Below are positions 1 to 8,132 of a DNA stretch of 64,000 nt, one piece after another (within the stretch, counting starts at the first letter, position 1; each line of letters starts with the position of its first letter). Position numbers and translations under genes: made by a program. The stretch is from Pedobacter sp014947265 (GTDB lineage: Bacteria; Bacteroidota; Bacteroidia; Sphingobacteriales; Sphingobacteriaceae): positions 186,001-250,000 of the forward strand of contig NZ_JADCNK010000004.1 of the NCBI RefSeq assembly GCF_014947265.1. The letters run 5' to 3'. The notes below the pieces were generated by a model, which ran no database searches, was not told where the DNA came from, and saw only the letters and a program-made list of their open reading frames with translations.

Positions 1-2
1 GA

Positions 3-779
3 CAGGTTTATGCCCAGCTTGAAGGGTTTTTAGGTAGAGAATCGGCCATTTCTTTACAGCAATTAATCAAGAGTGCTTATCTGGATGGGAAAAGTACCAT
101 CGCTTTAATTATTGGTATCATCACCCTACTCATTGGAGCAACTACTGTTTTTGGTGATATTCAGGATTCGATTAATACCATTTGGGGTTTAAAGCCTAAG
201 CCAAAAAGAGGGTGGGTGAAACTGTTACAAAACCGTTTCCTTTCATTTTCGGTAATTGTCAGTTTAGGTTTTGTACTATTGGTTTCTTTAGCAGTTACCT
301 CTGTGCTTGATGCGTTTAGTAACCGTTTGCAGACCCGCTTTGCCGAAGTATCTGTTATCGTATTTTACATTGTTAACCAAATTGTAACACTGGCTGTTAT
401 TTCATTAATATTTGGCGTAATATTTAAGGTATTACCCGATGCAATTATAAAATGGCGTGATGTAATCGCCGGAGCAATAGTAACTGCTGTCCTGTTTATG
501 ATCGGCAAATTTGCGATCTCAATTTATATTGGGCAAAGCAATGTGGGTAGCACTTATGGCGCGACTGGATCATTGGTAGTGGTTCTTCTGTGGACCTACT
601 ATTCTTCTATCATTTTATATTTTGGTGCCGAATTTACCAAGGCCTATGCGGTTGCTTTTGGATCGGAGATTTACCCTTCTCATTATGCGGTTACCACCAA
701 AGAAATTGAAGTAGAAATGGATGGAAAATCTATACAGGATAATCATCCTGAAATTATGGAAGAAGTGAAAAAAGAATAA
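3..779 (+). CDS. YihY/BrkB-family inner-membrane protein (5' end outside window)
   Basis: The reading frame is open from base 3, so the true start lies left of the window; 258 residues are visible. It is a multi-pass membrane protein of the YihY/virulence factor BrkB family, whose molecular function is not settled; the name RNase BN is historical. Visible family features are the IQDSINTIWG segment near residue 50, a KRGWVKLLQNR turn, about four more hydrophobic helices, and a closing FGAEFTKAYA motif before a charged tail. A full-length paralogue sits at 27972-28994 on the other strand, with the same motifs in the same order. The gene ends one base before the convergent yjbQ. Family assignment is firm; function is not. 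Confidence 0.9.
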   Translation, partial: QVYAQLEGFLGRESAISLQQLIKSAYLDGKSTIALIIGIITLLIGATTVFGDIQDSINTIWGLKPKPKRGWVKLLQNRFLSFSVIVSLGFVLLVSLAVTSVLDAFSNRLQTRFAEVSVIVFYIVNQIVTLAVISLIFGVIFKVLPDAIIKWRDVIAGAIVTAVLFMIGKFAISIYIGQSNVGSTYGATGSLVVVLLWTYYSSIILYFGAEFTKAYAVAFGSEIYPSHYAVTTKEIEVEMDGKSIQDNHPEIMEEVKKE

Positions 780-780
780 T

Positions 781-1203
781 TTATTCTCCCCAGGCAGTAA
801 TAATTAATCTTCTTTGTCCTCCATGGTTGCGGTGTTTGCAAAGGTAAATTCCCTGCCAGGTACCAAGCGCCAATCTGCCATTTCTAATCGGAATGGTTAC
901 AGAACTGCCCAAGAGTGCAGATTTTAAATGGGCTGGCATATCGTCAGATCCCTCGTAGTCATGCTCATAATCCGGATCGTTCTCCTTAACAGTTTTATTA
1001 AAAAACATTTCAAAATCTACCCTCACTGTAGGATCTGCATTTTCGTTAATCGTAAGTGAAGCCGAGGTGTGCTGTATAAAAACCTGACAAATACCAATGT
1101 TAATCTCGTCAATTTGGAGCAGGGCATCCTCAACCTCATCGGTAATGATATGGAAACCCCTTCTACGTTCTCTGAGTGTTAAGGCTTGTTGATATATTTT
1201 CAT
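781..1203 (-). CDS. yjbQ: YjbQ-family (UPF0047) protein
   Basis: A 140-residue protein matching the YjbQ/UPF0047 family over its full usual length. The conserved histidine-rich positions are visible: HTSASL at residues 45-50, DMPAHLKS near 88-95 (His92), and GTWQGIYLCKHR at 114-125 followed by GGQRRL. Family members form compact trimers with a metal site and have been reported to have weak thiamine-phosphate synthase activity, so databases often call them secondary thiamine-phosphate synthase; the physiological role is uncertain. The protein is probably cytosolic, as no signal or membrane segment is seen. It converges on the BrkB gene with one base between stops. A TPP riboswitch lies 40 kb away, and nothing links the two. 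Confidence 0.9.
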   Translation of the reverse strand: MKIYQQALTLRERRRGFHIITDEVEDALLQIDEINIGICQVFIQHTSASLTINENADPTVRVDFEMFFNKTVKENDPDYEHDYEGSDDMPAHLKSALLGSSVTIPIRNGRLALGTWQGIYLCKHRNHGGQRRLIITAWGE

Positions 1204-1262
1204 TTGAATTAATTCATTTTAAATTTTCGAGGTAGATCTGAAATTTTGAGATTTTCAAATTC

Positions 1263-1320
1263 GTCAGACAGCGTCTGACTTTTTCAATTCATAGATCTCT
1301 CCACTGCGGTCGAGATGACG
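1263..1320. repeat. Two adjacent hairpin repeats upstream of yjbQ
   Basis: The first hairpin has GTCAGAC at 1263-1269, a 3-base loop, and GTCTGAC at 1273-1279. The second, at 1293-1320, starts AGATCTC and ends GAGATGACG, a member of the AGA...TGACG hairpin family found at more than a dozen places in this window. Both lie in the spacer between yjbQ and the DUF2157-like gene. Confidence 0.75.
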
Positions 1321-1349
1321 ATTAGTGTATTTTAATTAATCTCAGGATT

Positions 1350-2384
1350 CTATTTCAAAAACTCCACATTCCATATTTTCTCTGCTTTTCTGCCAATCAA
1401 CCAAAAAGATGCAGCCAATACAGAAAAAAACAGAGCCTTATGCCAACTGTCCCAAAAATATTCAAAATAGCGTGTGTAGAGGTTAATAAAGAGAAAGGTA
1501 ATGCCGAATTCCCTTGCAATATCGTCGTGGTATTTTAAGCCAAATAAAGTGCTTACTACACATATTGCAGCCGAAATTAAGGCCCAATAAAACAAACTTA
1601 ACTGCCTCACGGTATACCATTCTTCTAAGCTGGCGAAATTACCGAACACCGATAAAGCCCAAAGTGATACAAACAAGTAAACCATACCTGCGATATAGGT
1701 AACCTGAAAGAAATTTTGCGTTTTAGGAAAAGCTTTCATAATAAACGATGCTGCGGTTAATGCTGCTCCGAAAACCACGAAACGTAAAGGATAATTCATA
1801 CCAAGGAAGTAATAATTCCAACGGCTTAAATATCCCGTTTCTGTGCCAAACCAGGCACCTAAAGATATTAAAGCAAAAATCCAGATTAAACGTGAATTGA
1901 AGATGTAACCTAAAGCACCATAAATAAAAACAGATGTTAAAATCAGGATGGAGAAATTGCCAGAACCATTATCCACCACCTTTCCAAAATAAGCAATAGC
2001 ATTTGCTGTGAGTAAAATTGCAGAAAATACAATGGCTTCATTGCTAAACTTTAAATGAGTCAGTTTCTTTTTTCGCCTAAAACCCAGGATGTAAAGCCAT
2101 CCCGCCAATCCGCCAGAAACAATAGCAATAACTATATTAGGTGTATTGTAAACCCTTTTTAAATAGTTTAAGATGGAATTATCAATAAGGAGTGATCCAA
2201 GAGCAATAAAACCGCAAGCTAAGGCTACCCAAAAAGCATATTGTGCCAGGCGTAACCAATCGAAGTTTTTGGCTTCATAACTTTTACGGAGTTTATCGCC
2301 TGTTTCATCATTAATTAAGCCATCGCTTTGCCATTGCTCAATCATGTCATCTAGAAACTCACTCTTTTCTCTGTCAACTTTCAT
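1350..2384 (-). CDS. DUF2157-like multi-pass membrane protein
   Basis: A 344-residue protein with a charged cytoplasmic N-terminus of about 45 residues, including DDMIEQWQSDGLINDETG, followed by about ten hydrophobic helices and a short basic tail. The N-terminal helix pair followed by many membrane spans resembles DUF2157 predicted membrane proteins, which have no assigned function. No catalytic motif, transporter signature or signal peptide was seen. It is a separate unit between yjbQ and the antiporter gene, with repeat-filled spacers on both sides, so it is probably transcribed alone. The start is ATG at 2384; upstream sequence is A+T-rich with no clear ribosome-binding site, as is usual in this phylum. 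The membrane call is firm and the family call is moderate. Confidence 0.7.
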   Translation of the reverse strand: MKVDREKSEFLDDMIEQWQSDGLINDETGDKLRKSYEAKNFDWLRLAQYAFWVALACGFIALGSLLIDNSILNYLKRVYNTPNIVIAIVSGGLAGWLYILGFRRKKKLTHLKFSNEAIVFSAILLTANAIAYFGKVVDNGSGNFSILILTSVFIYGALGYIFNSRLIWIFALISLGAWFGTETGYLSRWNYYFLGMNYPLRFVVFGAALTAASFIMKAFPKTQNFFQVTYIAGMVYLFVSLWALSVFGNFASLEEWYTVRQLSLFYWALISAAICVVSTLFGLKYHDDIAREFGITFLFINLYTRYFEYFWDSWHKALFFSVLAASFWLIGRKAEKIWNVEFLK

Positions 2385-2412
2385 AGGTTAGGTTATACAC
2401 GAAGATATGCTT

Positions 2413-2478
2413 TTTAGTCCTTAGTCAAAAGTCCTCAGTCAATAGACTCCCGACTTCGGACTAATGACTCCTGACTAA
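2413..2478. repeat. GACTTCGGACT-type word repeat
   Basis: This spacer is almost entirely variants of AGTCCnnAGTC and GACTCC/GACTTCGGACT, read on either strand. The same words occur inside the coding sequences of ribF (5603-5640) and ispG (52769-52803). It lies between the antiporter stop and the start of the DUF2157-like gene. Confidence 0.7.
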
Positions 2479-2479
2479 T

Positions 2480-4693
2480 CTATATAACCTCCTTGATCTT
2501 CTTGTTATTCCCAACGATCCAAATTACATCGCCGTTGTCGAATACAAAGTCGGATGAAGGATTCAATATCCGATCAGTACCCCTTTCTATACCAACAATT
2601 AAAGCCTGTGCTTTTTCGCGGATCCCTGCATTTCTGATACTCATGCCATAAACAGGCGATTCGGCATGAACAACAACCTTTTGCAAGGTCATTTCTTTAT
2701 TCGGAAAATTACTTTCTTCAGCTATTTCCGGAGCATCAACTTCTAAAAGTGCTTTAACAGCTGCCAGCTGATCATCAGCTCCGATCAACAACAGTTTATC
2801 GTTTGGATAAAGCCGCTCATCTCTGCCTGGTGTTGGAATGTTATTTCTTCCCCGCTCAATTAGGGCAATATTTACACCATATTTTTCCCTGATCATTAAT
2901 TCGGTAAGCGTTTTTCCTACCACTTCCGATTCAGGTGAAACAGTGAGTTCTGTCAAATGGGTATCCCAAGGCAAAATGTCAGGTTTTTGATTTTCACGGG
3001 CATTTAAATTCAGCATGAAACGTCTTTCCAGTTTATCGTAAAAAGACTGCAGTTTCCTGGAGAAGATAACCATGCCTAAAATAATCAGGCCTAATGCGAT
3101 TACAGCTGCAATCCAGGTATCAAAGAATTCATACATTAAAAATCCTACAAAGAAGATCCCTAAGGCTATTCTGAAAAATTCAATTGCAATTAACGGACCA
3201 CGGGTGTATTTTTTATTCAGCCAAAGGTGAGAATAGGCTGTTCGTTGAATCCTTCGGATAGATAATGCCCATAAAAATGGCGACATTAAAATGAACGAAA
3301 CCACTACGCTGATGATAATAGAAGTTAAGCTATTGGAAATATTGCTTACAATAAAAGGCTGAACGTATCGGTAAGCCAGAAATATGATGGCTATGATGAT
3401 TACCGAGTGGATAATTGTATTAAAAATATAAGACCTTAATAAAACTTTCCAATCGCTTAATGTGGTAATCCCTTCAGTACTGGAGCTGTACCTTTCTATA
3501 CCATCAAGCCATTTTTTTGGTAAAACACGGTTTAAATACTGGTAAAAAGGTTCAGATAGTTTAATCAGATATGGTGTGGTAAAGGTTGTAATAGCTGCCG
3601 CTGCCACAGCAATTGGATAAAGGAAATCGCTGGTTACTTTAAGGGTTAATCCTAATGAGGCAATGATGAATGAAAACTCGCCAATTTGGGCCAAACTCAT
3701 GCCTGACTGTACCGAAGTTTTTAGCGGCTGACCAGACAATAACGCACCTAAAATGGTAAATATAATTTTCCCAAAGATAATAACCACGGTGGCCACTAAA
3801 ATTGGAACCCAGTACTTAACCAGCATAGCAGGATCAATCAGCATACCAACCGAAACAAAGAAAACTGCGGCAAATAAGTCTTTTACCGATTTGGTTAAGT
3901 GTTCTATTCTTTCTGCCTGTGTAGTTTCGGCTAAGATGGAACCCATTATAAACGCACCTAAAGCAGGAGAGAACCCAACCTTATCAGCCAGTAATACCAT
4001 CACCAAACATAAACCTAATGATACCACCAGCATGGTTTCATCATTCATCAATTTTTTTGTTGCTTTAAGGAATGAAGGAATTAAGAAAATTCCGCCTAAG
4101 AACCAAAGAACTAAGAAGAATGCCAGTTTAAGAATAGAATACAACATTTCTGTACCTGCCGATTGCTGACTTACCGCTAAAGTAGAAAACAACACCAGTA
4201 ACAAAATGGCAACCAGATCTTCAACAATTAAAACGCCGAAAACCAGACCAGCAAACTTTTTATGCTTTAAGCCAAGTTCTTCAAAGGCTTTAATGGTAAT
4301 CATGGTTGATGATATGGATAAGATCCCGCCTAAAAATAGACTATCCATATCTTTCCAGCCCATTGCTTTACCAACTAAGTAACCCGCCAGAATGATAAAA
4401 AGGACTTTTACAATTGCGGTGATGGAAGCGGAACCGCCAACTTTAACCAGTTTTTTGAAACTAAATTCTAAACCTAGGCTGAATAAGAGGAAAATTACAC
4501 CAATTTCGCCCCAAATGTTAATACTCTTGGTATCGGTAACAGATGGAAAGAAATCTAAATGAGAACCAACTAACAGGCCAGCCAGTATGTAGCCTAAAAC
4601 CAGTGGCTGTTTAATTTTTTTAAATATCAGAGTGGTTATTCCTGCGGCAGCAAGAATTAATCCTAAATCGGCTATTAAATCGGGTAAATGCAT
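2480..4693 (-). CDS. CPA2-family monovalent cation:proton antiporter with two RCK_C domains
   Basis: A 737-residue inner-membrane antiporter of the KefB/CPA2 type. Residues 1 to about 385 form the Na+/H+ exchanger domain with roughly twelve helices; the GFSPALGAFIMGSILAET stretch matches the conserved inner region of the family. A second hydrophobic block of about four helices follows at 425-560. The C-terminus carries two TrkA-C (RCK_C) modules, about 590-660 and 668-737; no Rossmann-type TrkA_N domain is present, so NAD(H) gating of the Kef kind is unlikely. Such proteins exchange K+ or Na+ for protons in pH and osmotic balance. The ion specificity cannot be read from sequence. The start is ATG at 4693. 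Confidence 0.88.
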   Translation of the reverse strand: MHLPDLIADLGLILAAAGITTLIFKKIKQPLVLGYILAGLLVGSHLDFFPSVTDTKSINIWGEIGVIFLLFSLGLEFSFKKLVKVGGSASITAIVKVLFIILAGYLVGKAMGWKDMDSLFLGGILSISSTMITIKAFEELGLKHKKFAGLVFGVLIVEDLVAILLLVLFSTLAVSQQSAGTEMLYSILKLAFFLVLWFLGGIFLIPSFLKATKKLMNDETMLVVSLGLCLVMVLLADKVGFSPALGAFIMGSILAETTQAERIEHLTKSVKDLFAAVFFVSVGMLIDPAMLVKYWVPILVATVVIIFGKIIFTILGALLSGQPLKTSVQSGMSLAQIGEFSFIIASLGLTLKVTSDFLYPIAVAAAAITTFTTPYLIKLSEPFYQYLNRVLPKKWLDGIERYSSSTEGITTLSDWKVLLRSYIFNTIIHSVIIIAIIFLAYRYVQPFIVSNISNSLTSIIISVVVSFILMSPFLWALSIRRIQRTAYSHLWLNKKYTRGPLIAIEFFRIALGIFFVGFLMYEFFDTWIAAVIALGLIILGMVIFSRKLQSFYDKLERRFMLNLNARENQKPDILPWDTHLTELTVSPESEVVGKTLTELMIREKYGVNIALIERGRNNIPTPGRDERLYPNDKLLLIGADDQLAAVKALLEVDAPEIAEESNFPNKEMTLQKVVVHAESPVYGMSIRNAGIREKAQALIVGIERGTDRILNPSSDFVFDNGDVIWIVGNNKKIKEVI

Positions 4694-4801
4694 CTATAAA
4701 AATGGGTAATATGAATTAAATAATTTATTCCCAGGCATTGTTCGCTACCTGGCATTTTACTGAAAGTTCCACGTTAATGTGGTTCAAAAAAATGAAATTA
4801 C

Positions 4802-5155
4802 TTACCAAAAAACATGTTTTGGGTAGAGCATCTTAAAAAGGCACCAATAGTTATATTTTAATCTTCTAATTACAACTTTAGCGGTGATCGTTTTGTTCTT
4901 AAAAAAAAGAAATATCAAAAAAGAAAGAAGTATAAAAGCGGCAAAAGATATTTTTACAATAGAAGAGTTGATGAAATCTTTTTGCAAATTTTCACTGTCC
5001 TGATTGAAATCGGAATTATGTTTATTGATTTTTTTATCGGTTATAAAACTTATTTTTAAGTTTTTGGTTGGCGCACCGTTTCTTTTTCCCTGCGATGCGA
5101 AGGCCGCAAAATTAATGGAGATACATAGAAAGAAAATGATGTAAAAAAGCCTCAT
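4802..5155 (-). CDS. Small hypothetical membrane protein
   Basis: A 117-residue protein with an N-terminal signal-like helix (MRLFYIIFFLCISINFAAFA), a polar middle rich in Lys and Asn, a second strong hydrophobic helix near residues 70-87 and a basic tail. I recognise no family. It follows ribF on the same strand, 228 bases further on. Its ATG lies inside the arm of a perfect 14-bp inverted repeat with T-runs (5143-5187) that looks like an intrinsic terminator, so upstream transcripts would tend to stop within the first codons. It may therefore need its own promoter, be expressed by read-through, or not be a gene at all. Confidence 0.45.
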   Translation of the reverse strand: MRLFYIIFFLCISINFAAFASQGKRNGAPTKNLKISFITDKKINKHNSDFNQDSENLQKDFINSSIVKISFAAFILLSFLIFLFFKNKTITAKVVIRRLKYNYWCLFKMLYPKHVFW

Positions 5156-5187
5156 TGCCGCTAATATAACGAAAATGAGGCTTTTTT
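5143..5187. terminator. Bidirectional intrinsic terminator overlapping a start codon
   Basis: The left arm AAAAAAGCCTCATT (5143-5156) and right arm AATGAGGCTTTTTT (5174-5187) are perfectly complementary, with a 17-base loop. A T-run ends the stem on either strand. On the minus strand it would end the ribF transcript, and it contains the ATG of the 4802-5155 reading frame. Confidence 0.75.
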
Positions 5188-5275
5188 GAAAGGGAAATAT
5201 GATTTAAACTTACTTGACAGCCTTTTTACTTGGGTTACCAAATTGATTTATACAATCACTCATGTCTCGCTTTAC

Positions 5276-5363
5276 CGTCATTTCGAGCGAAGTGCAACGA
5301 AGTCGAGAAATCTGTTTAGATAGATCTCTCCATTCCACTGCGTTTCAGTCGAGATGACGATCG
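5276..5363. repeat. Composite pair of AGA...TGACG hairpins
   Basis: Two oppositely oriented members lie back to back. 5276-5313 begins CGTCATTTCGA and ends TCGAGAAATCT; 5322-5363 begins AGATCTCTCC and ends GAGATGACGATCG. Nearly the same composite is found at 37862-37945. Confidence 0.8.
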
Positions 5364-5383
5364 TGTTGAATAAGCTAAAATAT

Positions 5384-6370
5384 TTACCTGTTAAAATAAT
5401 CCAGCGTCGCTTCTTTGTCTTTTTGCAATTGAACGGTCAGCGCTTCTAATCCGGTAAATTTTACATCGTGACGCAAAAATTTTAAGAAATTCATCTTGAT
5501 GTCCTGGCCATAAATTTCCTGGTTAAAATCGAAAATATTTACCTCAATGTTTCTGGTCATCCCGTTAATAGTTGGACGCTGCCCGATGTAGGCCATCCCT
5601 TTATAAGTCCGAAGTCCGGAGTCCAAAGTCGGAAGTCTGTTTGTTGATTCTGAATCTTCTTTAAATTCGGCGCTCATTTCTACCGTTACCGCATAAATGC
5701 CATCGCCCGGAATCAGTTTATAAGTTTCTTCTACAAAGATATTAGCAGTTGGAAAACCGATTGTTCTGCCTATTTTATCGCCTTTAATTACCCTTCCAAA
5801 AATAGAAAAAGAGTAGCCGAGGTAATCATTAGCTAAACTTACATCTCCAACCAAAAGTGCCTGGCGGATTTTAGTTGAGCTTACCGCAACGTCATGGATA
5901 TCCTGCTCCATAATTTCCTCCACAGTAAAGCCGTAGTGTAGGCCAGCAGCTTTCAAATCGGTTAGGTTGCCCGAACGGTCTTTACCAAAGCGGTGATCGT
6001 AACCAATAATAATATGTTTGGTGCCAATGTTGTTCACCAGGATGTTTTTTATATAATCTTCAGGAAGCTGATTGGAGAAATCTCTGGTAAAAGGTGTGAT
6101 GATTAAATGATCTACACCCAAACCTTTTAAAATTTCTGCTTTTTCATTAATGGTATTAATCATTTTTAGATCCTGGTTTTCAGGATCAATAATCATTCTC
6201 GGGTGTGGAAAAAAAGTTAATATTACACTTTCTCCTTTATCGGACTTTGCTTTTTCTACCAGTTGTTTAATGATTTTCTGGTGTCCGAAATGCACGCCAT
6301 CAAAAGTGCCAATGGTTACAATGGCATTATCTAATTTTTTGAAATCCGAAAGGTTATGGTATATTTTCAA
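5384..6370 (-). CDS. ribF: Bifunctional riboflavin kinase / FAD synthetase
   Basis: A 328-residue RibF that phosphorylates riboflavin to FMN and adenylylates FMN to FAD. The N-terminal FAD-synthetase domain (about 1-180) carries GTFDGVHFGH at 21-30. The C-terminal flavokinase domain (about 185-328) carries GRTIGFPTANI near 205 and the YKGMAYIGQRPT segment. The start is TTG at 6370; an in-frame TAG stands four codons upstream and no ATG lies between. Between YAVTVEM and YKGMAYIG, where the family normally has only a few residues, about 22 extra residues (roughly 234-256) are present. Part of these is encoded by a repeat that is intergenic elsewhere in the window. It belongs to the minus-strand cluster with truB, uppP and ftsX. 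Confidence 0.95.
   Translation of the reverse strand: MKIYHNLSDFKKLDNAIVTIGTFDGVHFGHQKIIKQLVEKAKSDKGESVILTFFPHPRMIIDPENQDLKMINTINEKAEILKGLGVDHLIITPFTRDFSNQLPEDYIKNILVNNIGTKHIIIGYDHRFGKDRSGNLTDLKAAGLHYGFTVEEIMEQDIHDVAVSSTKIRQALLVGDVSLANDYLGYSFSIFGRVIKGDKIGRTIGFPTANIFVEETYKLIPGDGIYAVTVEMSAEFKEDSESTNRLPTLDSGLRTYKGMAYIGQRPTINGMTRNIEVNIFDFNQEIYGQDIKMNFLKFLRHDVKFTGLEALTVQLQKDKEATLDYFNR
5603..5640. repeat. GACTTCGGACT word repeat inside ribF
   Basis: On the plus strand this reads as successive AAGTCCGAAGTCCGGAGTCC-like words, the composition seen at 2413-2478 and 52769-52803. It keeps frame and adds residues about 244-256 of RibF, in the short loop between two flavokinase strands. Confidence 0.75.
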
Positions 6371-6404
6371 TGGTAAAATCTATTTTATTGGTGTGGGTTT
6401 GCAT

Positions 6405-6500
6405 GAGGGATGGAAGCGGTATCCCCCGTCCCGATAACTATCGGAATTTCCCGGGGATTTAGCATACAGCCCGACCCTTTGCGTAGCTTAGGGGCATGCC
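6405..6500. repeat. Structured dispersed repeat (GATGGAAGCGG type)
   Basis: This spacer contains GATGGAAGCGG, TCCCGATAACTATCGG, and CCCGG runs separated by short loops. Similar words (GATGCCGCTTCCATC, CCCGATCAAAGCGGGAT, AGCAAAGGGCGGGGCT) occur at 21450-21590 and 51590-51740. It looks like a folded noncoding repeat; no coding sequence was seen in it. Confidence 0.5.
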
Positions 6501-6517
6501 CAAATTCCTGTTATTTA

Positions 6518-7378
6518 TTAATGTAAAGCGTGGCGTTTCACTACCCCGCCTTTTAAATCGGCAATTTGTTGTTGTATCACAAATGCATCCTGATCAATCT
6601 GGCGAATAGCAGTTTGTAATTTGCTCATTTCTAGTTTGGTCACAACGGTAAAAATAATATCGATATCTTTCTTTTCTCCATAGCCACCTTCGCCTTTATA
6701 GATGGTTACACCTCGTTTCATTTCGTTGATGATAAACCCTTTTATAGCTTCCTGATGTTCTGAAATAATGGTCACACCAGTGTATTGTTCTATGCCATTT
6801 ACGATGAAATCGATAGTACTGGATGCCGATAAGTACGTTAGAATGGCATAAAGCGCAGTTTCGATGTTTAAGAAATAAGCTGCGAAAGCAAAAATAATGA
6901 TATTTAAAATCAGGATGATATTTCCAACAGTTAAAATGCTGTTTTTACTGATGTAAAGTGCTAAAACTTCTGTACCATCAATTACGCAGCCGCCACGCAT
7001 GGCCAATCCAATTCCGCCACCTAAAAACAAACCCCCAAAAAATGCAATAAGCAATTTATCGTGTGTAATGGGCTGAAAGGGTAGGATAATTAGCGCCAGT
7101 GAAAGCGCAGCAATGGCAATAGCAGTTTTGATGGCAAAACCTTTACCAATCTGCCTGTAACCTAAAATTACAAATGGGATATTGATGATGGCAATGAGGT
7201 ATGATAAATTCCAGCCTGTTAAGGTGCTTAGCAAAAGGGAAATACCGGTAACACCGCCATCAATAAAATGGCTCGGCATTAAAAAGCTTTTTAGGCCAAA
7301 ACACGCCGAAGTTACACCTGCAATAATTAAAAGAATTTCTTTTATAAATCTGGTGTGCCTGTTTTTGATTCGGTTCAT
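6518..7378 (-). CDS. YitT-family membrane protein with DUF2179 domain
   Basis: A 286-residue protein of the YitT (DUF161) family. Five to six hydrophobic helices cover residues about 13-170, including the repeated glycine-rich turns GGVTGISLLL and GGGIGLAMRGGCVIDGTEVLALY typical of this family. A soluble C-terminal DUF2179 domain follows at about 200-280, with GVTIYKGEGGYGEKK near residue 218. The role of these proteins is not established; a transport or sensing function is often guessed. The ATG overlaps the truB stop by four bases (ATGA), so the two are probably translationally coupled. Confidence 0.87.
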   Translation of the reverse strand: MNRIKNRHTRFIKEILLIIAGVTSACFGLKSFLMPSHFIDGGVTGISLLLSTLTGWNLSYLIAIINIPFVILGYRQIGKGFAIKTAIAIAALSLALIILPFQPITHDKLLIAFFGGLFLGGGIGLAMRGGCVIDGTEVLALYISKNSILTVGNIILILNIIIFAFAAYFLNIETALYAILTYLSASSTIDFIVNGIEQYTGVTIISEHQEAIKGFIINEMKRGVTIYKGEGGYGEKKDIDIIFTVVTKLEMSKLQTAIRQIDQDAFVIQQQIADLKGGVVKRHALH

Positions 7379-8106
7379 GCTTCTGTTTCAGTTTTAGCTT
7401 CTTCTTTCTTACTGCGAATATAATTAACAAGTTCTAATACCTCAAACGCATCTTTTAGTAAAAAGTTTCCGCTTCGGGTACGGGTAAGTTTAGAAAGATA
7501 AGCGCCATTATTTAAAGTTTTACCAAAATCGGATATTAAGGAGCGGATATAAGTGCCTTTGCTACACACAATCCTGAAATCTATTTCTGGCAGTTCGATC
7601 CGTGTAATTTCAAATTCCGGAACGCTTACAAAACGTTTCCTTAATTCAACCTCTTCACCTAATCTTGCTTTTACGTATAAACGTTCGCCATTTACCTTCA
7701 CTGCTGAATGTGCAGGTGGATATTGTTCAATATCGCCTATAAATGGTTTGCAGGCAGTATGAACTTCTTCTTCAGTAATGTGGCTGATCTCGAAAGTTTG
7801 ATCAACCTCGGTTTCCATATCGAATGATGGGGTAGTAGCGCCCAAAATCATGGTGCCGGTATATTCTTTCTCTTCAGCCTGAAAAGTGTCTATCTGTTTC
7901 GTTAGCTTGCCGGTGCAGATAATCAATAAGCCTGTAGCAAGGGGATCTAAAGTGCCGGCATGACCAACCTTTAGTTTTAGTGGTTTTAAAGAATTACGGA
8001 TTTTGCCCACCACATCAAATGAAGTCCATTTGTATGGTTTGTTAATTAAGAGCAATTCGCCTTCAGCAAAATTGAAATCTTTAAATTTTGAATTTTCGGT
8101 ACTCAC
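7375..8106 (-). CDS. truB: tRNA pseudouridine(55) synthase TruB
   Basis: A 243-residue TruB that makes pseudouridine-55 in the T-loop of tRNAs. The catalytic motif GHAGTLDPLATGLL is at residues 48-61, with the nucleophile Asp54. The KPYKWTSFDVV segment at 23-32 and the KGTYIRSLISDFG region near 180 are also family hallmarks. The length is on the short side, because no C-terminal PUA domain is visible, as in many bacteria. The start is GTG at 8106. Downstream it overlaps the yitT-like gene by four bases; upstream uppP ends 26 bases away. Cytosolic. Confidence 0.95.
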   Translation of the reverse strand: MSTENSKFKDFNFAEGELLLINKPYKWTSFDVVGKIRNSLKPLKLKVGHAGTLDPLATGLLIICTGKLTKQIDTFQAEEKEYTGTMILGATTPSFDMETEVDQTFEISHITEEEVHTACKPFIGDIEQYPPAHSAVKVNGERLYVKARLGEEVELRKRFVSVPEFEITRIELPEIDFRIVCSKGTYIRSLISDFGKTLNNGAYLSKLTRTRSGNFLLKDAFEVLELVNYIRSKKEEAKTETEA

Positions 8107-8132
8107 AAATCTTTTTTGCGCAAAGATACGGA

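Noticed and set aside
3753..4169. 138-codon plus-strand frame inside the antiporter gene
   Set aside because: Antisense to a well-conserved membrane region; composition is that of a shadow frame.
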